A stretch of 64,000 nucleotides of DNA from Runella aurantiaca (GCF_003339505.1 NZ_QPIW01000025.1:1-64000); one strand, 5' to 3'; positions 52,255 through 61,893 are shown, counted from the stretch's first letter. Made by a program: numbers and translations. The notes: a model not told the origin generated them from the sequence alone.

Positions 52255-53979
52255 TTACCCCTTCAACCCTTCCAATTCTTCCTGCACAAAATTCATCAAT
52301 TCAGTAATGTATTCTTTTGAGAAATCGAACGGAATGTTGGCGGCGGCGTAGATGGCACTGATAGGCGCGGTGTAGCCGAGTTTGAGGGCGTTGAGGTAGC
52401 CTTGCAGTCCCTTTTGAGGGTTTTGCTTATAATTTCGCCACACGCCGATGGCCCCCAACTGCGCCATGCCGTATTCGATGTAATAAAACGGCACTTCGTA
52501 AATGTGTAATTGCTTTTGCCAAATGTATTTCTTGAACTCCTCAAAACTGCTCCAATCGGTGATGGAATCGCTGAACTGCTCGTAGATTTGAAGCCACATT
52601 GTTTGGCGCTCTTCGATACTGTGTGCGGGGTTTTCGTACAGCCAATGCTGAAATTTATCAATCGTAGCCACCCACGGCAGCGTTTCAATGATGGATTCCA
52701 AATGTTGAATCTTGGCGCGACGCAGTTCTTCTTCGTTGTCAAAAAACACGTTCCAATAATCCATTGTCAACAATTCCATACTCATCGAAGCCAATTCGGC
52801 TACTTCGGCGGGTGGGTTTTTGAAGGAGTTGAGCAACAGATCGCGCGTGACGAAATTGTGCACGGCGTGGCCGCCTTCGTGCAGCAACGTGACCAAATCG
52901 CGGAGGTTGGACGTGGCGTTCATGAAGATAAATGGCACACCGATTTCTTCCAGCGGATAGTTATAGCCGCCCGGCGCTTTGCCCTTGCGCGATTCGAGGT
53001 CGAGGTGGCCCATGGCTTTCATCACGCGTAGATAATCGCCCAACTCGGGGGCAAGAAGCGTAAAGCAGGTAATGGTTTTTTCCAACAATTCTTCCCCTGT
53101 GCTGAACGGCTTGAGCGGCGGACGGTTTTGCGGGTCTACCTTAAAATCCCACGGACGCAGACTATCGAGTTGGAGGGCTTCTTTGCGCTCGGCGGCCATG
53201 TCGTTCAGCATAGGCACCACGGCTTTGGACACCGATTCGTGGAAGTTGAAGCAGTCTTGGGGGGTGTAGTCAAAACGCCCCAAAGCGGCAAACATATAAT
53301 CGCGAAAATTGGCAAAACCTGCATTAACCGCCAGTTGATGACGCAAGCCGCGCAAGGTATTCAGCAATTCATCCAATTGGTCTTTGCTTTCAAAGCGGCG
53401 TACCTGAAGTTCGTTCCAGACCAATTCGCGCAAGGCGCGGTCGGTGGATTGGAGATAATCAGAGGCTTTTTGAAGCGTAACTTCCTCGCCGTCGATGTTG
53501 ACGGTCATGGCTCCAACGATGGCCCCGTATTTGGCCTGTTCGGTTTGGATTTGGGTTTGAATCGGGATGTTTTCTTCACGAAAAATCTCAATCGCTTTTT
53601 TCATACTCCGCAGCGTAATGTCGAAGCCGCGGTCTTTCAATTCGCCCAAATAGGGGCTTTCCAACGCTTTTTTGTCCAACTCATTGCCGTAAGCGGAGAG
53701 GTAAGGTTGGAAGTTTTCCACAAAATCGTTGAACTCTTTTTGGTACAGTTCACTCCCCGTATCGCAGGTCATGCGGATATAACGCCACGCAAAGTTTTCG
53801 GAAAGGTAGGATTCCAATTCGCTTTTGTCCAGAAACCACTGGCGCAAGTCATCTACGGAATGAATTGCGCGTTTTTTAAGATTTTCGTAAAACGGTTGCA
53901 GTTGCTCCCACGTTGTTAATTCAAATTCTTCGCCCAAAAAGGTACGTGCGGGACGTTGAGGGATGGTTATTGCTGACAT
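52255..53979 (-). CDS. pepF: M3-family oligoendopeptidase
   Basis: A 574-residue cytosolic zinc metallopeptidase of the oligoendopeptidase F group, which cleaves short peptides. The zinc motif HEGGH is at 367-371, followed by ELASMSMELLTMDYW supplying the third ligand. N-terminal helical domains and the long substrate-binding part are present. Length is normal. The family match is strong; exact specificity unknown. Confidence 0.9.
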   Translation of the reverse strand: MSAITIPQRPARTFLGEEFELTTWEQLQPFYENLKKRAIHSVDDLRQWFLDKSELESYLSENFAWRYIRMTCDTGSELYQKEFNDFVENFQPYLSAYGNELDKKALESPYLGELKDRGFDITLRSMKKAIEIFREENIPIQTQIQTEQAKYGAIVGAMTVNIDGEEVTLQKASDYLQSTDRALRELVWNELQVRRFESKDQLDELLNTLRGLRHQLAVNAGFANFRDYMFAALGRFDYTPQDCFNFHESVSKAVVPMLNDMAAERKEALQLDSLRPWDFKVDPQNRPPLKPFSTGEELLEKTITCFTLLAPELGDYLRVMKAMGHLDLESRKGKAPGGYNYPLEEIGVPFIFMNATSNLRDLVTLLHEGGHAVHNFVTRDLLLNSFKNPPAEVAELASMSMELLTMDYWNVFFDNEEELRRAKIQHLESIIETLPWVATIDKFQHWLYENPAHSIEERQTMWLQIYEQFSDSITDWSSFEEFKKYIWQKQLHIYEVPFYYIEYGMAQLGAIGVWRNYKQNPQKGLQGYLNALKLGYTAPISAIYAAANIPFDFSKEYITELMNFVQEELEGLKG

Positions 53980-54227
53980 AAAGCTAATTTTGCAATGTTT
54001 TGGTTTTGTTCACTAACAAAGGAAGCCAAAAAATGGTTTTATTGAAAGTCGACACCTGAGAAGCTGCAAATGGCTCGTCAAGCGAATTTGTATAAGTGTA
54101 CCGGTCTTTGTTTGATTATTGTGATTTAAAAAAACAAAAAACTATGTAAATGACTGATTATTAATTATTTGTGTCAATATTTTTACATTTGTTATTTTAT
54201 ATTTAAAATTTTTCATTCACCTATTTT

Positions 54228-54671
54228 ATGTTGCTCCCTATTCTTCTTGTTGTTGGAACGTTTGTTTTTATGGAGGGGTTTGCGTGGTTTGCGCACAAGT
54301 ACATTATGCACGGTCTGATGTGGAATTGGCACGAATCGCACCATGTGCACCACAAAGGATGGTGGGAAACCAACGACTTGTTCGGGATTATTTTTGGGGT
54401 TGTGGCCACGGCCCTAATTGTGGTTGGTTCTGAGATAGCATCCCTGCGTTGGTTGATGTACGTGGGCTTCGGTATTACGCTCTACGGTATTTCTTACTTT
54501 ATTTTTCATGACGTGATTGTGCATCGGCGGGTTAAAATCAAGTTCAAAACCAAAAACCGTTACCTAAACCGCATCATTCGGGCGCATTATGTACACCACA
54601 AAGTGCATGAGCGCGACGGTGCCGAAGCCTTCGGGTTTTTATACGCCCCCAAAAAATACGAAAAGTCGTAG
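54228..54671 (+). CDS. crtZ: Beta-carotene hydroxylase (CrtZ type)
   Basis: A 147-residue membrane non-haem diiron hydroxylase. Histidine clusters are clear: AHKYIMHGLMWNWHESHHVHH, FHDVIVHRR and HYVHHKVHERDG. It would add 3-OH groups to beta-carotene, giving zeaxanthin, a common Cytophagales yellow pigment. A TACATTTG -7-like box is at 54184-54191. No other carotenoid gene is in the window. The sterol-desaturase family overlaps in motifs, but the size and first motif fit CrtZ. Confidence 0.9.
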   Translation: MLLPILLVVGTFVFMEGFAWFAHKYIMHGLMWNWHESHHVHHKGWWETNDLFGIIFGVVATALIVVGSEIASLRWLMYVGFGITLYGISYFIFHDVIVHRRVKIKFKTKNRYLNRIIRAHYVHHKVHERDGAEAFGFLYAPKKYEKS

Positions 54672-54713
54672 GGGCGGGACCGAATCGTCGGACTTTTTGC
54701 CTCCGCCCTTTTT
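54672..54713 (+). terminator. Weak hairpin after crtZ
   Basis: gggcgg at 54672 pairs with ccgccc at 54703-54708, followed by five T. The stem is only about 6 bp with a long loop, so the call is weak. Confidence 0.35.
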
Positions 54714-54802
54714 CTATGAATGTCAAATCCATTCTTTTTCTGTAAAAGTCAAAAAGTAGTTTTGTACAGCGGCTTTCTTTTATTTGAAAATACTGTACAA
54801 TT

Positions 54803-55561
54803 ATGAGAAATACGTTTTATCTCTGCGCGTTACTTTTTGCGCTTTCAATCAGTTCGTTTGGGCAGAAAAAGAAAAAAGTTGCCGCGACCAAAGACGCAAT
54901 TTTGGTTTTTTCTAAAACAAAAGGGTATCGTCATGCCTCTATTCCGAAGGGAAGAGAAGCCCTGGTGTTGATGGGACAACAGAATAAATTTGCGGTAGAT
55001 ACCACTGAAGATGCCTCGGTTTTTACGCTTGAAAATCTAAAAAAATACAAAGCAGTTGTGTTTTTGAGCACGACGGGCAACATCTTGGACGATACGCAGC
55101 AGGCCGCATTTGAGCAGTATATTCGCGGAGGAGGCGGTTTTGTGGGTATCCATGCAGCGGCCGATACTGAATACGATTGGCCTTGGTACAATCAGTTGGT
55201 GGGAGCTTATTTTTTGAGCCATCCCAAACAGCAAAATGTGGATGTGGTAGTGCACGACCATACGCACCCTTCTACCGTGATGTTGCCCGACCGTTGGAAG
55301 CGTTTTGATGAACTTTACAGTTATAAGAAGATAATATTGGGTATTAAAGTGTTGGCTACGCTCGATGAGAGTACGTACCAAGGAGGTCAAAATGGTGTAA
55401 ATCACCCATTTATATGGTACCGTGAGTTTGATGGAGGCCGCTCTTTTTATACCGGAGGGGGCCATACTGATGAATCGTTTGTTGAACCCTTATTTGTGCA
55501 ACATTTGCTGGGGGGAATAGAGTATGCGATGGGTCGTAAATCCGCAAAGAAACCGATGTAA
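54803..55561 (+). CDS. Exported ThuA-domain protein
   Basis: A 252-residue protein with a signal peptide (about 1-20). The ThuA domain, a glutamine-amidotransferase-like fold, is recognised by LVFSKTKGYRHASIPKGREAL, VFLSTTGNILDDTQQAAFEQYIRGGGGFVGIHAAADTEYDWPWYNQLVGAYF and the C-terminal GGHTDESF. These proteins are found with carbohydrate metabolism genes in Bacteroidota, but the activity is unknown. A TAnnTTTG-like box is at 54757-54764. A terminator follows. Confidence 0.9.
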   Translation: MRNTFYLCALLFALSISSFGQKKKKVAATKDAILVFSKTKGYRHASIPKGREALVLMGQQNKFAVDTTEDASVFTLENLKKYKAVVFLSTTGNILDDTQQAAFEQYIRGGGGFVGIHAAADTEYDWPWYNQLVGAYFLSHPKQQNVDVVVHDHTHPSTVMLPDRWKRFDELYSYKKIILGIKVLATLDESTYQGGQNGVNHPFIWYREFDGGRSFYTGGGHTDESFVEPLFVQHLLGGIEYAMGRKSAKKPM

Positions 55562-55594
55562 GGGGTTACGTTGGTAATTTAGTACAATCACGCG

Positions 55595-55630
55595 CAGTCG
55601 GTTCTTTATCCTAAAGGGCCGGCTGTGTTT
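55595..55630 (+). terminator. Rho-independent terminator of the ThuA gene
   Basis: A 13-bp stem with some G-U pairs (55595-55607 and 55613-55625) is followed by a T tract, 34 bases past the stop. Confidence 0.65.
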
Positions 55631-55716
55631 TTTTGAGGATAGAATTCCCCAGCTTAAGGTGTAATACGCATTGGAATGCATTTTTTAGGATGAATGGAAA
55701 CAAAATAGTAAAAATC

Positions 55717-56376
55717 ATGAAAACGAATGTATTACTGCTGGCATTACTCTTGGTTCAGGGGGTATCTTGGGCGCAGGATGGAACAAAATTTTTCAGTTTG
55801 GGCCTTCGGGCAGGGGCGAATCTTTCGCAGGTGAGAGGCAATGATTTATCACTCGGTAATAACGCCAACACCTGGCAATTGAGTGATAAAAGCAACCGGG
55901 TATGGGGAGCTACGGGCGGGATTTTTATGCGAATTGGCCGTACTTTTTATGTACAACCCGAAATTATGTTTTCCCAAAAAGGCGGACAATTTAGCCTGTA
56001 CGATGGTACGGCCACCACTACCAAGAGTTTCAAAATGTCCAATATAGATTTTCCAGTGATGTTTGGGGTTAAAATTGCGCGCTTTTTGCGTATCAATGCG
56101 GGTCCAGTAGCGGCGTTTAATATCGGCAACAGCGGAAATTTGGAAGATGCTTTTAATGATTACACCAACGAGGATACGTTTGACGACGCATTCCGTCGCG
56201 CATCGTTGGGGTATCAGGCAGGGATTGGAATAGACGTTGGTAAGTTAAACTTTGACCTGCGCTACGAGGGAAATTTAACCGATGTCGTTAACCTTAAATT
56301 GAACAATCCGCAGGCACAGGCGCAATTTGAGCGCAAACTCAATTTGTTGCAAGCCACCATTGGCTTTGCTTTTTAG
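55717..56376 (+). CDS. PF13568-type outer-membrane porin-like protein
   Basis: A 219-residue exported beta-barrel protein. Signal 1-20 (MKTNVLLLALLLVQGVSWAQ). Family marks: FFSLGLRAGANLSQVRG, FMRIGRTFYVQPEIMFSQKGGQF, FPVMFGVKIARFLRINAGPV, GYQAGIGIDVGKLNFDLRYEGNLTD. The terminal Phe (GFAF) fits BAM recognition. ATG 55717 begins the signal; upstream ATG 55690 is possible. Likely an OmpA-like or porin-type outer-membrane protein, role unknown. Confidence 0.87.
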   Translation: MKTNVLLLALLLVQGVSWAQDGTKFFSLGLRAGANLSQVRGNDLSLGNNANTWQLSDKSNRVWGATGGIFMRIGRTFYVQPEIMFSQKGGQFSLYDGTATTTKSFKMSNIDFPVMFGVKIARFLRINAGPVAAFNIGNSGNLEDAFNDYTNEDTFDDAFRRASLGYQAGIGIDVGKLNFDLRYEGNLTDVVNLKLNNPQAQAQFERKLNLLQATIGFAF

Positions 56377-56408
56377 ATGACATAGTTAACGCCTAATGGC
56401 TTAATGAT

Positions 56409-56466
56409 GAAGGGTTAAAGGGGATGAAAGCAACAAACTGCTTCGGCCCTTTAACCCTTCTTTTTT
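56409..56466. terminator. Terminator after the porin gene
   Basis: Perfect 14-bp arms gaagggttaaaggg (56409-56422) and ccctttaacccttc (56447-56460) then six T. Serves the plus-strand gene and perhaps the convergent proline-rich gene. Confidence 0.82.
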
Positions 56467-56481
56467 GTATTACTGAAAAGG

Positions 56482-56751
56482 TTATTTCTCAAAAACTTCT
56501 TTTTGCCCATTTACCACTTCGTCGGGCTTGTTTAGGATTTCTTCCTGTCCGTTTATCTCGTGTTTTTGTGGGTTTGGATTTGTTTGTTTGTCGGGGTCTA
56601 TTTCGGGCGGTACGGAGGGAATAGGTACCTCAGGCTGGTGTATTTCTGGTTGGGCCGGATGTGGCTTAATCTCGGGCGACGGGTGCGGTGGCGCAGGTGG
56701 CGGAGTGGGCTCTTGCCCTGAGGCTGGTGTTTGCATGGTTTTCGTGTTCAT
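56482..56751 (-). CDS. Small proline-rich hypothetical protein
   Basis: An 89-residue protein with a central Pro-rich tract (PTPPPAPPHPSP and PSVPPEIDPD). No signal or TM. Codon-like composition and the convergent terminator make it plausible, but a low-complexity ORF of this size could also be spurious. Unknown function. Confidence 0.4.
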   Translation of the reverse strand: MNTKTMQTPASGQEPTPPPAPPHPSPEIKPHPAQPEIHQPEVPIPSVPPEIDPDKQTNPNPQKHEINGQEEILNKPDEVVNGQKEVFEK

Positions 56752-56883
56752 TTTAGTGATATAAATGTGTAGAAAAATCAAAAACCTATGCCAGTCTTTT
56801 TGGGGAACATTTACCTCAAATTCGTTTTTTTTCGCATTGGAATAGAAATTTTATTAGGAGGTTCATCAAAACAGTCAACAGCT

Positions 56884-58077
56884 ATGCCTCCAATTCCTCA
56901 AAATTTTCAATTACCCTACGTGGCCCGGTTGGCCTTTGCACTCATCAGTATTACGATACTGGTCTATTGGATGTATGTTTTAGATTCGATTATAACACTT
57001 CTTTTATTCTCGGTTATTATTTCGATTGCCTTGTATCCGCTCACGGCTTGGCTTGAGCAAAAGGGCTTTCCCCGGATGCTGGCCATTACGGTGTCTATTT
57101 TGGCGTTTTCGCTGGTTGCGGCGGGTATTGCTACTTTATTGGTGTATCAAGTCACTGATTTTACAACGATGCTTCCGCAATTGATTCAAAAAATAAATGC
57201 CTCTCTCAACAAGCTGCAACTTTGGGCTTACGATAGGTTCAATATTCCACCAAGTCGTCAGTTGAAAGAAATTCAAAAGTACTATCAAAATATGGCCGAA
57301 GGCGGCGGTGAGCTGGTAGGTACTGCCGTCACTACAACAACTTCTATGCTGGGTAATCTGTCGATTTTGCCCGTTTACATCTTTTTTCTGTTGTATTATC
57401 GGGATATGTTTCGTCAGTTTTTTTGTAAAGTGTTTGTTTCTGCCAAAAAAACGCAAGTCCATGAAGTGCTGGACAAAATCTACGAAGTGGTACACAGCTA
57501 CTTATCAGGGCTGTTTATTGTGACACTCATTGTAGGTACGCTCAATTCGGTTGGCCTATTGATATTAGGGATTCCGTCGGCGATTTTCTTTGGGTTTCTG
57601 GCGGCAATGTTGCTGATTATCCCCTACATAGGTATTTTAATAGGTTCTGTTCTGCCCATTGTTGTTGCGTTAGTTACCAAGGACTCACCCATGTATGCGT
57701 TGGGTGTGGCGGGTATTTTCTTTTTTGTACAAATGCTCGAAGGAAACGTCATCACTCCTTACATTGTAGGTTCAAAGATAAGTGTTAATCCTTTGGTGGC
57801 CATCGTTGGCTTGTTTTTAGGCGGCTCTCTTTGGGGTATTGCGGGGCTGGCGTTGGCGCTGCCGCTTACGGCCATTATTAAGGTGGTTTTTGATGCCGTA
57901 GATTATTTAAAACCCTATGGATACTTGATGGGAGAGCCAGAAATCTCGAAAGAACGCGCCGTAAAAAGTCGGAAAGTGCAACAAATCGAACGCGAGGTTG
58001 TGGATACCATTACCGATACAACCAACGAAGTAAAGTCACTTTTTAAGAAAAAACGTACTGGGAAATCGACTGTTTAG
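56884..58077 (+). CDS. AI-2E family transporter
   Basis: A 397-residue membrane protein of the AI-2E (PF01594) family with about seven to eight TM helices. Marks: SIIFSVIISIALYPLTAWLEQKG-like start (LLFSVIISIALYPL), YSLSGLF-like turn (SYLSGLFIVTLIVG), IPYIGILIGSVLPIVVAL and EGNVITPYIVGSKISVNPL. A charged C-terminal tail (about 350-397) is cytosolic. Members have been proposed to export AI-2 or small ions/osmolytes; the substrate here is unknown. ATG 56884 begins the conserved part. Confidence 0.88.
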   Translation: MPPIPQNFQLPYVARLAFALISITILVYWMYVLDSIITLLLFSVIISIALYPLTAWLEQKGFPRMLAITVSILAFSLVAAGIATLLVYQVTDFTTMLPQLIQKINASLNKLQLWAYDRFNIPPSRQLKEIQKYYQNMAEGGGELVGTAVTTTTSMLGNLSILPVYIFFLLYYRDMFRQFFCKVFVSAKKTQVHEVLDKIYEVVHSYLSGLFIVTLIVGTLNSVGLLILGIPSAIFFGFLAAMLLIIPYIGILIGSVLPIVVALVTKDSPMYALGVAGIFFFVQMLEGNVITPYIVGSKISVNPLVAIVGLFLGGSLWGIAGLALALPLTAIIKVVFDAVDYLKPYGYLMGEPEISKERAVKSRKVQQIEREVVDTITDTTNEVKSLFKKKRTGKSTV

Positions 58078-58078
58078 T

Positions 58079-58125
58079 AAAGTTGGGGAAATTGTTGCCC
58101 ATTGTCGAGGTAGTTTCCCCACTTT
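58079..58125 (+). terminator. Hairpin after the transporter gene
   Basis: Arms aaagttggggaaa and tttccccacttt pair with one bulge, directly past the AI-2E transporter stop. The T tract is missing, so termination is uncertain. Confidence 0.45.
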
Positions 58126-58205
58126 CGGAACGGGACTTATTTGGTATGAAATTTTTGATTTCTAGGGCATAATTATCAAAACCTTATGTTTAATACTACA
58201 CAACC

Positions 58206-60020
58206 ATGGAAATCGAATCTGTAGCAAAATATCCTAAAAGCGAAGTTGACGGTATGGGGGCAATTGCCACGGAAAAAGGAGTATCGTTTAGGGTTTGGGC
58301 ACCCAATGCCAAAAAAGTATTTGTCATGGGAGACTTCAATGACTGGCACCGAAATTCCACGCCACTGGTGCGGGAAGAAAACGGCTATTGGTCGGTAGAA
58401 GTACCCGAAGCCACTACTGGACAGCAATACAAGTATGTGTTGAAAACAAAAGTGGGAGAATTGATAAAAAATGACCCTTATGCCAGGGAATTGACCAATT
58501 CAATCGGTAACAGTATCATTCATGACCCTGCTTTTGACTGGGAAGGGGAAGCGTTCCAACTTCCTGCTTGGAATGAGATGGTAATCTATGAACTCCACGT
58601 CGGCACCTTCAATGTCAAGGAAAAAGGAAAGCCCGGAGATTTTTATGGAGTCATCGAGCGCCTCGATTATTTGAAAGCGCTGGGCGTCAATGCCATCGAA
58701 ATTATGCCGGTGGCAGAGTTTCCGGGGGGGCATTCGTGGGGCTACAACCCAGCCCATCCGTTTGCGGTTGAATCAGAATACGGCGGCCCAACAGGGATTA
58801 AAGCGCTCGTGAAGGCCGCTCATGCCGCTGGAATCGCGGTGATACTTGACGTGGTTTATAACCATTTTGGCCCAACCGATATGGACTTGTGGCAGTTTGA
58901 CGGCTGGCAGGAAAATGGAATGGGCGGTATTTATTTTTACAACGACTGGCGCGCCAAAACTCCGTGGGGAGATACCCGGCCCGATTATGGCCGTGCGGAA
59001 GTGCGCCAATACATTCGAGATAATGCCTTGATGTGGCTAGAAGACTACCACATGGATGGATTACGAATGGACATGGTGCCTTACATTCGGAATGTGAACG
59101 CAGATGAAAATCCTGCCAACGATTTGAAAGAAGGATACAGTCTGATTCAGTGGATTAATTCAGAAATTCACAATCGGTTTCCAGGGCGTTTTACGGTAGC
59201 AGAAGACCTCCATTGTTTGGATTTTATCACTGCTCCCGTCGAACACGGCGGATTGGGATATAGCAGTCAGTGGGATGGTGGGTTTGTCCACCCGATTCGG
59301 AAAGCAATTATTGACATACACGATGAAGGCCGCGACATGAATGCGGTGGCGGCGTCTATTATGCATCGTTACAACAATGACGCATTTCAACGCGTGATTT
59401 ATACGGAGTCGCACGATGAAGTATCCAATGGGCAGGCCCGGGTGGTACAGGAAATAGCGGGTCAGGACGATGTCAACACATGGTATGCCAAAAAACGCGC
59501 TACGCTCGGAGTGGCACTGATGATGACCGCCCCTGGAATTCCGATGTTGTTTCAGGGGCAGACAATTTTGGCCAATCGGTGGTTTGACGACCAAGACCCA
59601 ATTGATTGGAATCGTTTTTCAGAATTTAAAGGGATTACAAAACTGCACCGCGACCTGATTCATTTACGGCTCAATAAGCGGGGCTATACGCGAGGCCTTT
59701 CGGGGCAACATGTGCAGGTGTTACAAATAGATAACGATCGCAAGCTGATTGCTTTCCAGCGTTGGAAAGACGGCGGCGCAGGAGATACCACAGTGGTTGT
59801 GATGAACTTCTCGCACCAGGCCATTGACAATTATTCCTTAACGTTTCCTGAAGAGGGAGTCTGGAAAATCAGATTCAACAGCGACTGGGAGGGTTATGAC
59901 AGTGACTTTGAAAATTATTTCAGCTTCGATACCGAAGCCGTAGGCCATCACGAGAACGCCCTATTTGTGGCAACAGTGGCCATTGGGCCGTATAGTACAA
60001 TTATTTATTCAAAAGAATAA
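58206..60020 (+). CDS. GH13 alpha-amylase-family enzyme with CBM48 (branching/trehalohydrolase-like)
   Basis: A 604-residue glycosidase or transglycosidase. N-terminal CBM48 (about 15-95, FRVWAPNAKKVFVMGDFNDW). The TIM barrel holds nucleophile Asp289 in DGLRMDMV, acid/base Glu333 in VAEDLH and Asp404 in ESHDE. The segment WGYNPAHPFAVESEYGGPTGIKALVKAAHAAGIAVILDVVYNHFG resembles maltooligosyltrehalose trehalohydrolase as well as glucan branching enzymes. So the exact reaction is open; branching of 1,4-glucans is the first guess. No other glycogen gene is in the window. No signal peptide, cytosolic. Confidence 0.88.
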   Translation: MEIESVAKYPKSEVDGMGAIATEKGVSFRVWAPNAKKVFVMGDFNDWHRNSTPLVREENGYWSVEVPEATTGQQYKYVLKTKVGELIKNDPYARELTNSIGNSIIHDPAFDWEGEAFQLPAWNEMVIYELHVGTFNVKEKGKPGDFYGVIERLDYLKALGVNAIEIMPVAEFPGGHSWGYNPAHPFAVESEYGGPTGIKALVKAAHAAGIAVILDVVYNHFGPTDMDLWQFDGWQENGMGGIYFYNDWRAKTPWGDTRPDYGRAEVRQYIRDNALMWLEDYHMDGLRMDMVPYIRNVNADENPANDLKEGYSLIQWINSEIHNRFPGRFTVAEDLHCLDFITAPVEHGGLGYSSQWDGGFVHPIRKAIIDIHDEGRDMNAVAASIMHRYNNDAFQRVIYTESHDEVSNGQARVVQEIAGQDDVNTWYAKKRATLGVALMMTAPGIPMLFQGQTILANRWFDDQDPIDWNRFSEFKGITKLHRDLIHLRLNKRGYTRGLSGQHVQVLQIDNDRKLIAFQRWKDGGAGDTTVVVMNFSHQAIDNYSLTFPEEGVWKIRFNSDWEGYDSDFENYFSFDTEAVGHHENALFVATVAIGPYSTIIYSKE

Positions 60021-60056
60021 TGTATATTTAACTTAAAACCAACCAAACAAAAAAGT

Positions 60057-60515
60057 ATGAAAACGGTAAAAACGCTCACAATATCAATGATGGTTTCTGG
60101 GGTACTGATGATGGCTGGTTGCTCGCGTGACGATAAGCGCGAAGCCGCCGACAGCGTACAGGATGCTCAGGAAAAAGTAGAAAACGCGGCCGATAACGTA
60201 GCCGAAGATGTCAAAGAAGCAGGCAATGAAACGGCCGCTGAAATAGAAGCCGAACGCAAGGAAATATCGGCAAAAATAGAAGAGCGCAGAGCGGCTCTTA
60301 AGAATGAAATGGACCGGATTGACGGAAAAATTAAAACGGCTTCGGCCAAAGAAAAAGAAAAATGGCAAGCGCGCCGCGACGACTTGAAAGAAGATATGAA
60401 CGAATTGGATTCGCAATTGGCGGAAGTGAAAAAAGATGTAAAACGCGACTGGAAACAGTTTAAGCGGGATGTAAACGCCAAAATTGACAAGATTCAGGAA
60501 GACATCGAAAAGTAA
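60057..60515 (+). CDS. Coiled-coil lipoprotein
   Basis: A 152-residue lipoprotein (lipobox MAGC, Cys22). The mature part is a long amphipathic helix with Ala/Glu/Lys repeats (about 30-150), like sll1863-type stress proteins or apolipoprotein-like helices. Periplasmic or membrane-bound. It opens a run of small genes that include an ECF sigma factor and a DUF2383 protein, which suggests a stress-response role. Function not established. Confidence 0.78.
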   Translation: MKTVKTLTISMMVSGVLMMAGCSRDDKREAADSVQDAQEKVENAADNVAEDVKEAGNETAAEIEAERKEISAKIEERRAALKNEMDRIDGKIKTASAKEKEKWQARRDDLKEDMNELDSQLAEVKKDVKRDWKQFKRDVNAKIDKIQEDIEK

Positions 60516-60527
60516 TGCGTACCTGTC

Positions 60528-60562
60528 CAACGCCAAGCCGTGACACTCACGGCTTGGCGTTG
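60528..60562. terminator. Hairpin after the coiled-coil lipoprotein
   Basis: Perfect 16-bp arms caacgccaagccgtga (60528-60543) and tcacggcttggcgttg (60547-60562) with loop cac, 13 bases past the stop. Confidence 0.75.
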
Positions 60563-60616
60563 TTTAATGCAGAATACTCAACGTTGAGAATGTAAATATT
60601 AAATCGATAGCGGAGA

Positions 60617-61009
60617 ATGGAAAGTGTGAAAGAGTCGATAAAGATGCAGTTTAGAAAACTGTGGTCGCTGTACCTGTGCCGCCGGCACTTGTGCAAGCAG
60701 CTCGAAAAGGAAGTGTTTTCTGATGATAGGCAGGCATTTGTACGGCATTTTTACAATGAAACCGATCTTTTTTTGAAGGAAGTTAGCCAGTTTGATTGGG
60801 TAAGGGGCAATATGTGCCTGCCAATTGTCGAGGGTTGTAAAAGTTTGCAGGATACCGATAGGCAGCTGCTCAAGACCTACACGGGCTTACAAGCAGATGC
60901 CTCATGGGAGATGGAATACCCAGAATTGGCCCGTTTTTTACTGCGTAATTTGAGCCGAATAAGGGCTTCACTTCGATTACTGCGTTATTTGAACACTTCA
61001 GCATTGTAA
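60617..61009 (+). CDS. Hypothetical helical protein
   Basis: A 130-residue, mostly helical cytosolic protein with several cysteines (YLCRRHLCKQLEK). I do not recognise the family. It sits between the coiled-coil lipoprotein and the transglutaminase gene. Composition is ordinary. No function can be given. Confidence 0.6.
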   Translation: MESVKESIKMQFRKLWSLYLCRRHLCKQLEKEVFSDDRQAFVRHFYNETDLFLKEVSQFDWVRGNMCLPIVEGCKSLQDTDRQLLKTYTGLQADASWEMEYPELARFLLRNLSRIRASLRLLRYLNTSAL

Positions 61010-61084
61010 ACAAAACGATACTCAACATTTTGCATTACCTTTATCTTCTCTAAATTTTATTCATTTTACGCATCACCCACCGTC

Positions 61085-61879
61085 ATGAAACTCAAGGGAA
61101 AAAGTGTGTTTAAATACACTGTCAATAATCCTACGCCCGTACAAATGCTGCTCCGGTCGAGGCGGCAAGAAGGGCAATCAATCATCAGAGAAGAATTCAG
61201 CATTGACCCTGTCATACCTTTTGTAGAATTTATCGATCAGTTCGGGAATCAGTGCCAACGAGCCGTTTTGCCCGTTGGTGAGGTCACCATCACCATGGAA
61301 GCGGAAGCACTCGTTGAGCCCGGCTTGGTTCCGCCGCAACCGTTGCCCGCGTATGTACCCGTAGAAGAACTTCCCGATGACGTCATGATGTTTTTATTGC
61401 CCAGCCGTTATTGCCAATCAGATTTGTACGAAATCAACAATTTGGCCTTTGAAATTGTCGGAAATCTTGACCCGGGCTACGCACAAGTAGAAGCCATCAG
61501 AAACTGGATTCATCAAAATATTAGCTACCAATACAACACCTCCAGCTCCGTAACTACGGCCTTGGATACTATTTATCAGCGCGTGGGTGTGTGTCGTGAT
61601 TTCACCCATCTGGGCCTTGCCCTGACCCGTAGTCTTTCGATTCCGGCACGCATGACGGTGGGGTATTTGGACAAGCTGGAATACATGGATTTACACGCGT
61701 GGTTTGATGCCTTTGTGGGCGGAAAATGGTACACATTTGATGCTGTGCAAGCCCAAACACACGGAAGCAGAATTGTGATAGGATACGGTCGCGACGCGGC
61801 TGATGTGGCGATGATTACGCAATTTGGAAATGCGCAACTTCAATCGCTGGAAGTGACCACTGAAGAAATAATGGACTGA
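61085..61879 (+). CDS. Transglutaminase-like cysteine protease-fold protein
   Basis: A 264-residue protein with an N-terminal beta domain (about 1-95) and a transglutaminase-like core (about 110-230). Catalytic residues: Cys170 in GVCRDFTHLGLAL, His204 in DLHAWFDAF, Asp219 in TFDAVQAQT. No signal. Such proteins occur in bacterial peptide or polyamino-acid metabolism; the substrate is unknown. Convergent with the ECF sigma factor gene. Confidence 0.9.
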   Translation: MKLKGKSVFKYTVNNPTPVQMLLRSRRQEGQSIIREEFSIDPVIPFVEFIDQFGNQCQRAVLPVGEVTITMEAEALVEPGLVPPQPLPAYVPVEELPDDVMMFLLPSRYCQSDLYEINNLAFEIVGNLDPGYAQVEAIRNWIHQNISYQYNTSSSVTTALDTIYQRVGVCRDFTHLGLALTRSLSIPARMTVGYLDKLEYMDLHAWFDAFVGGKWYTFDAVQAQTHGSRIVIGYGRDAADVAMITQFGNAQLQSLEVTTEEIMD

Positions 61880-61893
61880 AGAGTGTTGAGACG

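Noticed and set aside
53128-53919. Plus-strand frame opposite oligoendopeptidase F
   Set aside because: Shadow of the M3 peptidase gene, no domain seen.
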